From Zeugodacus cucurbitae (Eukaryota > Arthropoda > Insecta > Diptera > Tephritidae): a DNA stretch of 64,000 nt. This document shows positions 25,698 to 40,200 of the stretch, one piece after another. Numbering within the stretch: the stretch's first letter is position 1; every line of letters starts with the position of its first letter. A program made the position numbers and the translations under genes. The notes beneath the pieces were generated by a model. It was not told the origin of the DNA. It searched no databases and saw only the letters and a list, made by a program, of their open reading frames with translations. The stretch lies in contig NC_071668.1 of assembly GCF_028554725.1 (NCBI RefSeq), positions 24,096,501 to 24,160,500 of the forward strand, in the 5' to 3' direction.

Positions 25698-26320
25698 GCA
25701 AACTACATTTGCACGGCAGCAGTTTGGCATAAATCTCGTTATGCCAACACCATTACATTCATCAAGAAGAAAAAGAAAACTCAAGCAACTATATAAATAC
25801 ACACAACTCATATACATCATCTATACAAATATTCATCGATACTAAGCCACTACAGGAAGTTGGCTGCTGCTAACAGCTGCTACTACCCGACTGCGGCGGT
25901 ATCACCAACAAATCTAGATATTATTATATAATTTTACTGATATACATAAATGTAATAAAAAAAGAAAATACGATATTACTTACTGATAACGATTAATGTG
26001 TAAATGAAAAGCTACAGCAAGCGCTAAAACGAAGTAAGCAAATTCCAAAACAAAAACCACAAACAACAAAATATGCTAACAATTAGAAAGAGATGAATAT
26101 CGTCAAATTATCACAATTTAATGCGAAACCTTTGCTATTTTAAAAACTATAAAGAGCAAATTAACGTAGAAGCGACTACCAAAAAACGAAAAAACTTAAA
26201 TTTATATATATATATATATATATACATAAATATATATATATTGCATAAACTTATGAATCAATTAATGGATAAAAAATACATATATATATATACAACAAAC
26301 AATAAATGAGCGTAAACCAC
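25698..26320 (+). other. dock: proximal dock 3'UTR
   Basis: It follows the TAA at 25695-25697. AAC/CAAC-rich non-coding DNA is followed by (TA)n runs at about 26203-26224 and 26279-26292. AATAAA occurs at 26301-26306 (CAATAAATGAG) and again many times up to about 30.3 kb, so the true 3' end cannot be fixed. The UTR may be several kb long. Confidence 0.45.
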
Positions 26321-27089
26321 TGGCACTTGCATAGTATTGTATTATATAATTTAGTTGTTTAAACATTAACATAATTATTAATTTAGATTATTTGTGCTTC
26401 TTCAACTCGACGAAATGAAGACAGTTTTGAAGAAGGCAAGCACGGAAAAAAGCGGGTTAATTCGATTTAAGTTGCTAACAATTTTCAAGTAGCCAGCATT
26501 TTCGACAACATTTGTTGGAGCACTTGCAAAATGCGTACGCAAGCGCACTGAAATCTCATTGTTTATTGCAAACATATTTATATAGTTATTTATATAAGAT
26601 TTGGTAGAAGTGTTTAATTTTAAATAACAGTTAGGTTTTTTACAATATATACGAGAGAACAAAACTTTTGGTTGTTGCTGGCATTATTTTAGATAGATAT
26701 GAAACGCAAAATTAGCGCTTAATTGACTTAAGTAAATGCTGCACAATTTTCAAATTTATTGCCGTATCTAATTTGAGAGCAATTTTTTAAGCGCGAAATT
26801 TGTTGTAAATAATTAAATTAGTGAAAAATAAAATTTGGCGTAATATTTTCGAAAAATAAATTGAAAAGAAATTAAGTAGCATTTAACTAAATTCTATCAA
26901 GGAATTTATTATGAAATGCATACTTGCCGATTTTCTTAAAATTTTTTAAAATACTCAACGTATTGCTTACTTTGTTTATTTTTATAAAAGATAACTGCTT
27001 GTAATTTAGACGAATGCAAATTTTCAAATTTTTTAAGTTATATGTATGTATATTGGAGGAAAATTCGAAAAATCAATTTTGGTTGATAA

Positions 27090-27608
27090 CACTGTACAAA
27101 ACTCGGCTGGGTATTGAACCAAATTAAGTTTTTTCAAAAGAGTCAGTCATAAGTAATTTATTGCTAATTGCAGGATATAACTACTAAAAAATCCACAATA
27201 TAGAGAAAAGCTAAATTTTATTCTTAAATCAATGATATATAAAACTTTTTCGTCTAGCTTATATGACAGATATTATAAGGGGTATTTTTCGATAAATATT
27301 TTTTTATTTTTTTCGAAGATCTAACTTTGACCTTTCATAACCTCTAACATATAAGCTTCACAGAAAAATTGTATACAACATTGAATAAAGAGGTAAATGC
27401 AGATTATAAACATATTATGGATCTATATTCAGTAATTAATAATATTTTTTTTTAAAGTCCTTTTTTCGAAGTTCGAATTCAAAAAAATCGATTTTGGCGA
27501 CTAACTCCGAAAATGGAAGAATATAATGTACATACTTATGGCTCAATCTCCTGAAAAAATGTAGTTTGGTCCAATACCCAGGAAAAAAGTCGATTTTGTC
27601 GTACAGTG
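27090..27608. mobile_element. MITE with CACTGTAC inverted ends, full copy
   Basis: The left end CACTGTACAAAACTCGGCTGGG and the right end (read inverted) CACTGTACGACAAAATCG share a perfect CACTGTAC. A little further in lie GGGTATTGAACCAA and inverted GGGTATTGGACCAA. Length is 519 bp, with no coding capacity. Right-hand pieces of the same family occur at about 30375-30560, 38215-38456 and 42180-42619. Superfamily is unknown. Confidence 0.55.
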
Positions 27609-30374
27609 TAAACTCTGTTTGTTTTTGCAGTTTGTATACCACTTTTATGAATGTAGGGTCTGGAAATATTTTTTGTAAATTTTCTATGAATTGTTTATAT
27701 GCGTTTGAACTCATTTGTAGCAGTAGATATAAAGGCTTTTATACTAAAGAATGTTGAAACATTCAAACGTTTATTGGATCAAAGTCAGCAGAAGGGCTCA
27801 TAGATACATATTTTTAATTTGGTGAGAATTATTCAAAAATCTTTTATAATATTCTGACTATTCTAACCTATATATTTTGAGACAAGATTGCCTAATTTCC
27901 TTTTTTCCATGTATAAAAATGAAAAAAAAAATTGCGCCATTTACTACGTTTGCTGAAAATTTATTAGTATTTTCGACACGCTCTCGCTGGTTTAGTGCAG
28001 TCCAACTTAACAAAATGTGAATATAATTTAGTGAATTTGAATTTAAACTAGCTTTTAATACGATTTTCACTACATAGTAATGTATGGTATGCTTTGAATG
28101 CAATTGTAAAATAATATAAGCAGATAATACACAGTAAAAGCTTTTTTAAGGCAGGTCTGATATGAAGTCATAAAATGTCACAAATATAATTAGCATATAC
28201 CGTAATTAAAAAAAGACAAAAAATCATGCCACATGAGAACGTAACGAAATAATAAATGTATGAGGCCAGAGACTTTGCAAAAATGTGCTAAGAAATTTAA
28301 TACAAAAAAAAAAACGGAGAAACGATTTTGAAGTGTTTGTGTTTATGCTGTTACGAAATTATGTAACTTTTGAGTTGTGCAACTAAAAAAAAATACTTTC
28401 GCAAAAAAACCAATTTCAAAAACTAAATTAGCTTTTTAGTGAACATTTAATAAAGCGAAACCGGCGTACTCACAAACCGCACACTTCAACTTCGTACAGC
28501 TTGCACAGACATACTAGTGTGTTTGTAAGCTATATAAAGTAAAATAAAAACAAAAAATAGTAATACTTTATACATACATACACTATAAAAAATATTAAAA
28601 TATGTATACTATACTATGCAAAAATATATGTACGAATTTTCATTACTATATACATATAAAAATTATTCGAAAACTTGAATTGGTGATGATTACAAATGCA
28701 TATACACGTACATAAAATATACAAAAACACTAAAAATATAAAATAAACATATTTTAAATAAAACAGCGTAATGTAGGCAAGTAAAATATAATGTTTATAT
28801 ACACATACATACATACTTATGTACTCGTATAGTATGTGTGTTAAAGGCATTCGTGGTCTCATGCACCTCATGTACTCTCGTATGTTTGTAGCCGCTCAGC
28901 GCTGTAGTCAACTATTTAGCACTAAAAGCAACTATATAACGGAGCGCCAAAACCCGCTTCTACCTACCTTACAACGGTAAACACTTTCGAACCAGCCCAG
29001 CTGCTTCCTTTTTATTATTAAATGTATTAAATTATTATATTATAAATATAAATATTATATAAGTAATACGACATAAAAAAAAAACAGTAATATTCTAAAA
29101 GTCCCACTTGCGAATATAAATAGTTTAATTCTTAACTTTTTAAATTTATAATATTTGAAGAAAAAAACTAAAAATAATTATAAGACAGCTAAATGAATGC
29201 AGACAACCACTGCTGTGCTGCTATGTAGTATGCAAAATGTGCAGGAGTTATGAGTTTCAATGATAAATGACGAATATTTAGATGAAATAATATTAATTAG
29301 CTGCGTATTTTAAAAGTAAAGTAATTTTTTAATTTGTTTTAGTTTTTCACTGTGTTCAAAACGGAGTACATAGTCATTATTGTTTGTATGCTAAAACTTA
29401 AATGCATACAAAGCAAGTTATTTATGTTCGTAATTTTAAGTTTTTTGTTTTTTTTTTTATTAAAATATAAAGAAATTGTACAGTTTTGTTTTTGTTTTTG
29501 TATTTAAATATAAAACTATTTTTTATACCAATGTCTTTTCAAGCGTAATCTCTACTAGATGTTAATGGCCAAGCGCTATGCTTCCATTTCTTAAGCATAT
29601 CTCATTCTTGAACAAAATATTAGGCGAATCATAAATGTACTGCGCTCATGATAATATGAACATTTCGTTTCGAACAAATATTCATATATTAAACACAAGC
29701 GCTCAACCGACTGTAGCTAGAGTAAACGTGCCGCAAGCAGTATATTACAGCCGTTTAGCAAATTTCCAACATTCACTGAGCGCTGTACTTGATTGAATGA
29801 CATGCTTAGCTATTGCTTTCTCTATATACTATACTATAACTAATAAAATATTATTTTATACTTTTATGTAAGTATTGTAAAAAAAACGTTTTTTATTTGT
29901 TAAATGAAAATGAGTAAGCGAATGTAAAAGAAAATAAATATAAATGAATATACAATTAATATATAATAAATAATTATTAAATGACACAGTAAACCGAATT
30001 AGTACCATGTGTAGTTGTATCTTTTTTCTACTTATTTAATATGCGCAATTTTTTACTATTGAATAATGAATGGAAAACATGAAAACTATAATAACAAAAA
30101 AAAAACACAAAACAAAAAAAACAGCATACAAACACGCGTGTGCAGTAGAAGATATCGTGTGCAAGTTGAGTAAATAAATGCAGCAAGGTGAAGCGCAAAA
30201 ATGCTACTAAAGATATTAAAAGAGAAAATAAATGAAATGAGTGAACAAACTAGTAATTAAACCGAAATGGAAATACGAATAATAAAAATGCAAATACATA
30301 TGGAAATAATTGAAAAATATATATTTGGCTTTTTATTTTATTCCAATAAGTGGCTCTTAAGAATGGTAAGAATT

Positions 30375-30560
30375 AATTTATGTATATTCTGTATTTAGTA
30401 ATATTTTTTTTTAAAGTCCTTTTTTTGAACTACGAATCCAAATATTTCGATTTTGGAGGCTTTCGAAAATATGAGAATACAATTTACTTATGACGCAATA
30501 TCCTGGAAAAAATAAGTTTGGTCCAATACCCAGAAAAAAGTAATTAATATAGTACACATA
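30375..30560 (+). mobile_element. MITE fragment, CACTGTAC family
   Basis: It shares with the 27 kb copy the run AATATTTTTTTTTAAAGTCC, then CGATTTTGGxGGC, CTTATG-CxCAAT-TCCTG and TTGGTCCAATACCCAG, in the same order and strand. It ends before the terminal GTACAGTG. Confidence 0.5.
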
Positions 30561-31380
30561 TGTATATTATAACCTATTCGCACAGCCAAATTAATTTAAC
30601 ATAATAAGATTATATGTAATTGAGAAATGAGTTTTTGCCTTTCGTACAGCTGACTACTCAATTATCGATCAGCTGTTATACATTTTTGTTTTTGCTGTTC
30701 ATAAAAACTTGTTAAATTTCATCATCTGATTGCTATTTTATCAATAACTACAATCAAATTTCCAGCGTGGTCAACAACGCGGAGAGTTGCATTCCAATTT
30801 CAACTCGATTTGTATTCGATTAAAAGTTAATGTAGTAAAGAGAGGAAAACTCTATCATGTGTGGTAAACTATCGAAATCAGCGCTTTGATCGATCCCTAG
30901 CCCTCAGATAAAGTGCAAATACAATACCCTTCACGTTCTGGTGACGAAGTGAGATTGAAAATCAAAGGAAAGGGTAATAAAACTAAATTTTAATATACTA
31001 GGTCTACAACTTTGCCTCCGCCGTTTTCCAATAGATGTCTCTAGGGTCAAGCACTGGTCGATTAAATCGTTTTATATCGATCTTGGACATTTGTGCCAAC
31101 ATTAACTCAACAAAATATTTGTAGAGATCTGTTTGCATCCTAAACTTATTCTCAGTTGAAAATGTCACTTTTTGAGCCGAATTCTCGACATTTGCGGGAA
31201 ATTTTACTTTTCTTTTTTAATTCCAAGAAAAGTGCGGCTGAGGCTCATCGACATTTGTAACCGTTTTTATACAAAAAAATTTAAATTTACGAAAAAAAAA
31301 CACTTCCTTCTATACAATTTTCTCAAAGGTTCACTTTTTTATATCCTTTTATTTGCATAATTATCTTTTAGTTTTTTAAA

Positions 31381-32370
31381 TAAACTGTTTGGACGTTATC
31401 AGTGTAGCTTTAGACCTGGCATCTCCACCATAGACTACATGTTTACAATAAAATCGTCAATTCCTGGAAAAGACCCTCTCGATAGCAGCGAGAGGAGCTG
31501 CCTATTCGACGACATGTCTAAATTTGTATCCCTGCGAAACTCATACGATTATGTATAATGACGTTGAGCACAACTATTAGCTCCGTCAAAATCGAGAAGA
31601 ATCTCTCCGAATCGTCGATACCAGGCGATGTTTTACCCTTTGGTAAGTCATCTGAAATATAAGACTGGAAAAAGTTATACGTTTCGCTAATCTGAACCAC
31701 CCTAACACTATCTATTCTAAAAGCACTGGGATAGGCGGATGACAAGCAAAAGTGGTTGGTCTTAAGGAGAACGAGTGCAAGAAAAAGACCACACTTGGAG
31801 GCCACACACAAAGATTCCTCGCATCTTGGGGAACTATGCCACTGTGGGCAGCTTTAAATTTGAAAAAGTTAAGGACTTTGCTTAGCTCGGAACCGACATC
31901 AATTGAAAAGCAGATCCCTCTCTCGACGAACAAAAATTAAAATTAGAAACATGGACGATGACAACCTGAGATCGTACTTGGTGCATTCGAGTGAACTGTC
32001 CGCAAATCCGCAAGATCTTTAGAGCCCTTTATGTGAGCGAGGAGTACCGAAAAAGACGGAAACATGAACTGTATGAGCTCTACGCCGACATGGATATAGT
32101 TAATCGCATACCATTCTAACGAATGCGCTGGTTAGGCCATGCCGTACGTATGGAAGACGATGTTCTAGCGAAAAGATCCTTCGATGCGAGACACATGGGT
32201 GGGGAATGGAAGCAAGGGCGCACACGCATCCAAAGGAAGTGAGGGACCTACCTGCACTTGGGATGTACAAATGGCGTGACTTCGCAAAGGATAAAGGAAA
32301 CTGGTGAAATTTCGTGTTCTCGTCCAACCCGATCGACCCGACCCACGATAGTAGTGCCAAAGAAGAGGTA
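31381..32370 (+). mobile_element. RTE-like LINE fragment, heavily decayed
   Basis: The plus strand reads YQCSFRPGISTIDYMF at about 31397-31445 (RT palm: YQCGFRPGRSTxDQxF) and LSRRTKIKIR at about 31920. Then come RMRWLGHAVRMEDDVLAK at about 32118-32175 and QGRTRIQ at about 32214-32232, the C-terminal RxRxxGHVxRM...GRPxxRW block. Many stops and shifts are present. Fragments of the same type lie at 39405 and 44525. It is dead and 5'-truncated. Confidence 0.6.
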
Positions 32371-33430
32371 TCTTTTTTAATGTTATATGTCCGGAGATAA
32401 AACTCCAATGTAACTTTTGCAACTTACCAGAAAAACAACTACCATATGCGTTTATGCATAAGTAACTCGTACTAAGATCGGTAATTTATGTAAGTATATT
32501 TATTTATTTATTTGTATACATATAATTTCGTTATGATTTAAACTTTTGATTAGCCATGTAAATAGATACATTGCCACAAATGTGACAGATGTATAAATGC
32601 GTATTGTTGTAATGAATAAATGTATGCATTCTCCACAATATGACTTTAACTACATAGAGCATAATGAGAAATTTAATTTTATTAGTTATTTAAGTTATCG
32701 CAATAATTTTTTTTTTCAAACAAATTCGAATACAAAAATATTTTATAGACATGTAGTCATTGAAAACGTTTAATTTATACGAATAAAACATGTATTCGTT
32801 GACTTAACTAATTAAGGCCACAAAGCAGTTAATTAATCCTTGCATAAGTAACAAAATTCATATTTTTGTTAATTAATTTTAAAACAACAAGCGAGTAATT
32901 TATATTTCGCTAATTATTATATATACAAAATTTAAATATAATTATATTTAATAAAAAACAATTTTATTCTATTCCAAAATTATGCTTTTAAAAAAATGCA
33001 CACAATTGTATTTCAAGTTTGTTGAAAAATATACACATTGCACTGAAAAGTAAAAATAATAAAATAAATAATTTTTTTAATGTTGCTTTTATATTTAAAA
33101 GAACTCTATGAATCTTTTTCTTTAACAAAAAAAATGCGTTCATCAATGTATGACAGCTGTTAATGGGGTCTGTTGTGTTTGTTCTTGATAAACTGAGTGT
33201 TGCCCGCTAATAAAAACATATTTTATTTTTTATTCTATTACGCTATATGGTGCTGTAACTTCCTTGCTACACGAAATAACACCCTTTTTAGCTTAAAATA
33301 AACTATACTTTAGGAACTGAAGTTGAAAGAGGTTGAAGTAAGGAGTTATTTGGAATGTCTACTGTTATTTGGGACTATTTGATTCAGTTATTCTAAAGTT
33401 CTTTCATTTGACGACCATTACACAGCCACA
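32371..33430. other. intergenic AT-rich stretch
   Basis: No frame or recognisable element was seen. Composition is TTTATTTA-rich. Confidence 0.4.
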
Positions 33431-33434
33431 AAAA

Positions 33435-33730
33435 AAATTTTGGGGTTGCTGAATCCGAATCCGAGGTCCATTTAACCCCATCAGATCAGGATTGTGACAT
33501 AATTCTTGAAAACCAATATGGCGGACAGCTTGAAACTCGCTACTCGTGTGTTTTCGGGGTCGCTGATTACGAATCCGGTGTCGAATTTTAAAAATTCATA
33601 ATGGCGGATTCAATATGGTGGAGGCTATTTTGAATAATTCATCGGAATTACTCGAGACTTGTTATTCGGGGGTTATCGGGGTTGTTGATTACGAAGTTGA
33701 CGTTACTTTTAAATAAATTCAAACTGTCGA
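33435..33730 (+). repeat. degenerate tandem repeat, about 115-bp period
   Basis: Three related blocks: GGGGTTGCTGAATCCGAATC (about 33442), CGGGGTCGCTGATTACGAAT (about 33556) and CGGGGTTGTTGATTACGAAG (about 33679). They are spaced about 114 and 123 bp apart. The DNA between has matching ATGGCGGA/ATGGTGGA and ACTCGTG/ACTCGAGACTTG pieces. It encodes no conserved protein and lies directly before INE-like copy 4. Confidence 0.5.
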
Positions 33731-33766
33731 ACCAATAAGGTGGTCAAATAAGAAAAAAAAAATAAA

Positions 33767-34854
33767 CAAGTAAGGAAGGGCTAAGTTCGGGTGTAACCGA
33801 ACATTTTATACTCTCGCAATTTATTTATTTAACTTTATTAATATTATATAATACACAATTTGATCCACATATTCGTCATATATATTGTATAAAATCCATT
33901 GAAAGTTGGAAACCCTAATATTAGGTTAGAAGCACCGATGTCCTCATGTTCTATATATGGGGCCTTGAAAACCTTTGGTCCGATTTCGGCGATTTTTAGA
34001 ATGGGGCTGCCACACTATAAACGTTATCCAAAGTTCTGTTCCTATATCTTCACTAGTGCTTACTTTATATATTGTAAAGTAAACGATTCAGAATGTCTTC
34101 AAAGTTCTGGTATATAGGAAGTAGGCGTGGTTGTGAAGCGATTTGGCCTATTTTCACAAAATATCATTGGGCTGTAAGGAACCTATTACAAACCAAGTTT
34201 CATTGAAATCGGTCGAGTAGTTCCTGATATATGGTTTTTGACCCATAAGTGGGCGACGCCACGCCCATTTTCCATTTTGTAAAAAACTCTGAATGCAGCT
34301 ACCATCTGCCATTTCTAATGTGAAATTTAATGTTTCTGACGTTTTTCGTTAGTGATTATCCGATTTCTTTCATTTTTGAACTGTATTAAGAAGTGGCTAA
34401 AAAAGACGACTGCAGAAAGTTTGGTTTTTATAAATCTATTGGTTTGCGAGATATGTACAAAAAACCAATTTGTGGCGCCCACTTCCCCAAAAAAATTACA
34501 TCCAAATATGCCCCTTCATAGTGCGACCCTTTGTACCAATTTATTTCCATAGCTTTATTTATGGCTTAGTTATGAAGCTTTATGTGTTTTCGGTTTTCGC
34601 CATTTTGTGGCCGTGGTAGTGCTCCGATTACGCCCATTTTCGAACTTAACCTTCTTATGGTTTTTTACTCAAGTTACAGCTTGCACGGACGGACGGACAG
34701 ACAGACATCCGGATTTGAACTTTTCTCGTCACCCTGATCATTTTGATATATATAACCCTATATCTAACTCGTTTAGTTTTAGGACTTACAAACAACCGTT
34801 ATGTGGACAAAACTATAATACTCTCGTAGCAACTTTGTTGCGAGAGTATAAAAA
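33767..34854 (+). mobile_element. INE-1/DINE-1-like repeat, copy 4
   Basis: ACAAGTAAGGAAGGGCTAAG start, the intact hairpin GTTCGGGTGTAACCGAAC, GACGCCACGCCCA, a short GGACGGACGGACAGACAGAC microsatellite at about 34686, CCTGATCA, and the 3' stem CTCTCGTAGCAACTTTGTTG...CGAGAGTATAAAA. It lies between the dock and drongo 3' ends. Confidence 0.75.
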
Positions 34855-37285
34855 GTTATTTGAACTATTGTTTTTGTTAATATAACAGTGAACTCTTTAA
34901 ATTGTTTGTTTTTATACCTATTCAGTAAGATATTAGAAAGCAGAAATAAATTGTAGTAAAACATTACATAAAATAAGTTTTGGTAATCAAGTACAACAAA
35001 ATCGCACTTTAACATACCCGTCGAAATAATGGGTTTCGTGGCTGTAAATCTAGTGTAAACAACCATTGATAACTGTCAAAACCCTTCACCTCTAGCTCTC
35101 AGCATACTACATATGTTCTATTTTGTTATTGTTGATATTTCGAAAGATTTTGACCATATTGCATTTCCATTTATCATTACAGATTTACAAAATCTGTTTG
35201 GAATCTAGTATTATTTTTTTTTTTTTTGGGAAAACAATGTCTTCTGTGTCAGAAATATAATTTTTTTAGTAGCTTATGGAGTAGACATAAATATTGTATT
35301 ATTTTAAGTTTTTCATCTTGAAAATAACAAAACACCTGGACGGAAAGATTTTCAAGCATGAACTGCACTTCGATTGACAAAATATTTTGGAATCGCAATG
35401 GAACACAGTTTTTCACTTTGCTAACAATAAATTGAAGAAATAATGGCAGCGCTTTATTTTTCCAACCTTTAACGCTTCGAAATGCAGAACATGCCTGTTA
35501 GATTTTCAGGTTCAAGTTTTGCATATTTTTCCATATCCACTTTATTTCAACTATTATAGCATTCAACGAGACACTAACTACTACTATATTTTTCAGTTTA
35601 AATAAAACAAAAACAATTGTATTTTTCACATGTTAAATATGATGTGTGTGTGTGTATATATTTCGTTAAAAATGTAAAAATAAAATTTAGTGCTTACAAA
35701 TGAAAAGACTATAAAGTAACGTAAAAATATTGCATTAATAGAAAAAATAGGCTAACAAATAGAAAATTAAAAAAAGTCGTACGTGTATACATACATACAT
35801 ACATATATTTAATTTACAAAAGAGAATACAAATTTTTTTATATTTATTTTACGTTATACATACATATACCAGAAGATAAAAGGCGAATAAAATGGTGTTT
35901 CGAGTATTAGCTAATTTGGTAAATAAACATACACACGCACATACTCTAGTTTATATCTAATTTGCTTGAAAATAAATATTAATTAAGAAATTTGATGGTT
36001 GTTTGAATGATCGTTTGAAGCATTTACAAATTTTTAAAACTTCAATTCGTTAGCGCTTTAAAATAAAGAATGTATTAACATTTGGTAACTATACAAAGCC
36101 ACATTGGACAAAGCTTATCGATTAAATTAACTGTTTCGTAAAGCGATAATATATATGCATATACTCGTATGTATGTAAGTTTAAACATTTCTGTTGTATT
36201 TTACATTTATGAAACCGCCTTTCCGCATATGAGATTTCTGCAAAACTTTCTACATGTTGTGGCTATCTAATTATTATTATTATTTTGTTTTCATAATAAT
36301 CAAAATATTTCATTTCACTTATTTATGCAACGTTTCTATTTAATATTTAATATTTAACATTTTTGATTTACAGTTCACTTTTTCTAGTTGAAAATTTACA
36401 TTTTTTGTTAGGTCGCTGTTAAACCTAAGTATATTTTATTTAGTATTTAGTTAGTTTCATCTTAAAGCATTTCCGTTACATTTTGTTCTATACAGCTGCT
36501 AGAGCATTTTTGTTGTATGTACGATAACTCTATGGATTTGTTCTTTTCAATGGCCAGCAAAAGTTTTTCTTTTGTTGTTGTGTTCGACAAAACTAAAGGA
36601 AATCCAATACTAAAATTCCAAATCTTCATTGATTATGTGTGTATAAGTGTTTCGTTTTGTTTTTGTAATTATATAGACGAATTTATGCATATTAAGTTAT
36701 CCGATTATTCATACATATTATTAGTTGTAGATGTATGTAAAAGAGCTTTACGCCTACTAAATTTTTTTACTCCGCATGAAATGGACTATTTTACGCTTTA
36801 TTTATAGATATTTTAATGTTTTCACTATTTTAAATTTTTTCCGTTTTTTTGGAGTTTCTTAAACACCCGCTGAGCAATTTAAATCGTGAGCAATTCAGGC
36901 AAATCATTTCTACTTCTTTTTGGTTGGTTGTCATAAAAAGTATCGTTATTAATTTTTGTTTTTGTTTTTTTTTTTTTTCGTATATATATGTATATATACA
37001 ACAATTATATATATACATATATAAATTTCATACGCACGTTCGCAATTTAAATATATTTGGAAACAATTAATTTGGTTTAATGAACATTATCAACTTTCGC
37101 CACAGCATTAAACTAAACTATTCTTCCTGGAAATCAAGTATGTGTGCTGTCCTTGTTGCAGTACCACACGCTGGGCCCACAAAATTCCACTTAAATATAT
37201 AAGTAATATTTTTTATATAGATTTAGTAAGGATGCGCTTTGTAGTTGCGCTTCGGCTCCGTCTCATAGCGATTACCGCAAATATC
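34855..37285 (-). other. drongo: drongo 3' side: probable 3'UTR and intergenic DNA
   Basis: It lies downstream (minus strand) of the drongo stop at 37288-37286. There are no conserved frames. The sequence is T-rich with TTTATT hexamers (AATAAA on the minus strand), for example near 36797-36804. The poly-A site cannot be placed. The 96-codon plus-strand ORF at 36517 has no recognisable homology by eye. Confidence 0.4.
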
Positions 37286-40200
37286 TCATAAGAAGGGATT
37301 ATTGGTGGCCATCGCGCCGCTTGCCTGTGAATGGTAAAGCAAATATTCAGTTATTTAAGAAAATTAAAACAATTAATGGCTACATACCGCAAAGGGATTG
37401 TTGAAAGCTGCACCGCCTCCGGCGCCAGTGGCCGCAATCGCCGTTGGCTGTAGTGCACCTAGACCGAACCCACAGCCGCTTGGTCCAGCCGCCATTACAG
37501 TGTGCGGAAACATAGCAGTCGCTGTGCCGGCCGTAGTTGCTGCATTGCCAAAGCCATTGGTGTAGTTGTAGAATTGGGCGGCGGCTGTTGGTGCGTGTGA
37601 CGGCATGCCATTGCCGTTCGTTATCACTGTCATTTGACCAAAATAGTTTTGTGTGGCTGTTGGCGATGTGCCGTGATTGACTGCCTGGAACGGATTTGCC
37701 TGCTGATGCTTAAAGGGATTAACGCCGTTACTAATGCCAGCTGCAAAAAAAATTTAAATTATTTTTTAACATTTTAATTGTGTAGTTAATAGGGTTTACA
37801 GTACATTAACTAATCGTTTAATATAAGAATCATCACGTTTTGAGGTGTGACAAATATTTGCTTGTTTACCTTGACTTGACTTTGAGTTTTATCTATAATT
37901 AAGAAGATATTTTGTTGTAGAAATAAAAAAAATTATTTTTTTTTTTTAAGTTTAACTTTTTAAGAATACAATCAATCAAATAAAAATTCTAATTATTTTT
38001 AGAGATACAGGTATTTTTCTGACGCAACATCCAAACTGGCTCGGCTTGACTCGAAACTTTAAATGAGTTTATCTCCAAACTGTCTTTATCAAAACGATAA
38101 CCACGAATTATCCATTTTATTGGAACGATTTATCGGAAAGTTTTGGAGAGCCTTCTTTATAGACATATCTATCGCATGAACGAGTCTCATCTCCAAATTT
38201 TAATTTTTACCATTTTTTTAAATTTCGAAGGAGTCGGAAAAGTTAAAAAAAGAAAGGTACAAAAATATTTTTTTAGGCAGTCGCCTTTTTGTGAATTTAT
38301 TTTTTCAAAATTTCGGTAGTTTCAACCAAAGCAATGTAATCTTTTTTTGTGTATTTTAGATTTCCTGGAGGATTGGAAACGTGGGTATGGTCATTTATTT
38401 GATCCAAAAATCAATCTCCCGGTTTGGTTCAATACCCAGCCGAGTGTTATACAGTGCAATCCAATAACAATCTCAATGTTTACTTACTATTTCCGAATGC
38501 GTCCACACTATAGGCATTCACAACTGTGGCCGCTGCTTTGCTTTCGCGCAATTGCTCGTCCAGATCTTTGAGTGCCGCATATCTATCCTCGCTGGGTGTT
38601 GAGCTAAGTGCATTATTGTTATTGTTGTTGTTGTGGCTATTATTCTGGTGAATGTTCATCGTTCGAGAGTTGTTATTATTATTGGGTATCGGTAGACCTG
38701 TTAATAATTAATAATTTAAAGAATTTGTTTAACCATCGTAAATATTGCAAAAATATGTTAGTTCTAAAAATGTGTGTACGTGCGAAAAATAATTGGTAAA
38801 TAGTTATAAATAATTAGTTTATACAAATCAGGTATTAATATGGCATTTGGCATTTTCAACAGTAATTGCAGTAATCGCCCCAATACACATTTGCACCAGG
38901 AAACTGTGGTAGGTAGCCTATAAAGGAGAATATTAGTTCAACAAGTTGGCAAATTGACGATATACAACGAAAAACCTACCATTTTGAACACGACGGTACT
39001 AAATAATCGTTCTTGCACAAAATTAAAAAAAAAAATAAAAAATCTAAAAATACTTGTTAGCTATTATTTTTTACTACAAAAATGGTGTCAAATGATAAAA
39101 TTATATATCATTTACGTGTTTATGCAAAATATTTTGATTTGAGTGTGGAGAAAAAATTTCAGACCTCAATTCGAAGCAAAAATGCAATATATTTTCCAAA
39201 ATTGATGTTTATTTAACCCTTCCAATTTGGAAAAAAAATATTGATTAGAATTTAATAAGAGTTTTATTAATTAGATCTGACAATTTAATTGGGATTTTTC
39301 GGGTATTCAGATATTCGAATCTAATATTTGACCACATATGAGCTATTAATGATATTCGCAGTAATTCAGTTGTGTTCACTACAAACTAAACGCCAAACTT
39401 GAAAAGAAACCAAAGTTCAACAGGTGCTACTTTGGACTGAGTAAGCAATTGAAAAGTAAAGTCCTCTCTCGACGAACCAAAATCAAACTCTAAAAGTCGA
39501 TCAGCATTCCCGTCCTGTTTTATGGTGCAGAAGCGTGGACAATGTCAACATCCGATGAGACGACACTAGGAGTTTTCGAGAGAAAGGTTTTGTGCAAGAC
39601 TTATGGTCCTCTAACGAATACCGCGAATACCGCAGACGATGAAAATATGAGCTGTATGATTTATACGTCGGCATTGACATAGTCCAGCAAATAAAAAGAC
39701 AGCGGCTACGTCATGTTGTACGGATGGATAAAAACACTGAAGAGGACGACCTGCACTCCGTTGGAAAGGGACCTGGCTTCACTTGGTGTTTCCATTTGGC
39801 GTCAAAAAGCAAAAAGGAAGAACGAGTGGTGCGCTCAGGTGGATTCGCTCCGTAAGGATTCATATTTCATATACCACCGGCTAATTATCAACCAAATCTA
39901 GTACACTCCAATCATACTATATGTTCTCTTAATATATATTAGAAATCGACAAAAGTAAGAACTTTATTAGGGGTGTTAACAGGTCAATGTCTGATTTGGA
40001 AACACGCCAGCAGACTGGGATACCTTACATCGATGATTGTAGAAGCTGCCAATGAGTAGATGCAGATGCAGATCCTTCTATGCGAATGTAAGGCTCTGCG
40101 TACGCGGTTTCCTCGATGATGTGGCGGAAATTCGGAATGGCGGAATTATTTAATATTTCATGACTGGGTGGTTCAAAGAAGACATATGTAATATGGGAGT

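Larger units (their letters stand above)
26321..31380. other. AT-rich distal 3'UTR or intergenic DNA
   Basis: No protein frame, tRNA or rRNA. It contains two MITE copies (separate entries) and numerous AATAAA hexamers. Short ORFs show no family motif. It could be a long dock 3'UTR up to about 30.3 kb; that is a guess from poly-A-like sites and lack of other genes. Confidence 0.4.

Noticed and set aside
38860..38918. Possible extra drongo exon (minus strand, after CTCCTTTATAG, reading YLPQFPGANVYWGDYC)
   Set aside because: The acceptor looks good but no convincing donor follows and the frame stops after about 20 codons; needs RNA evidence.
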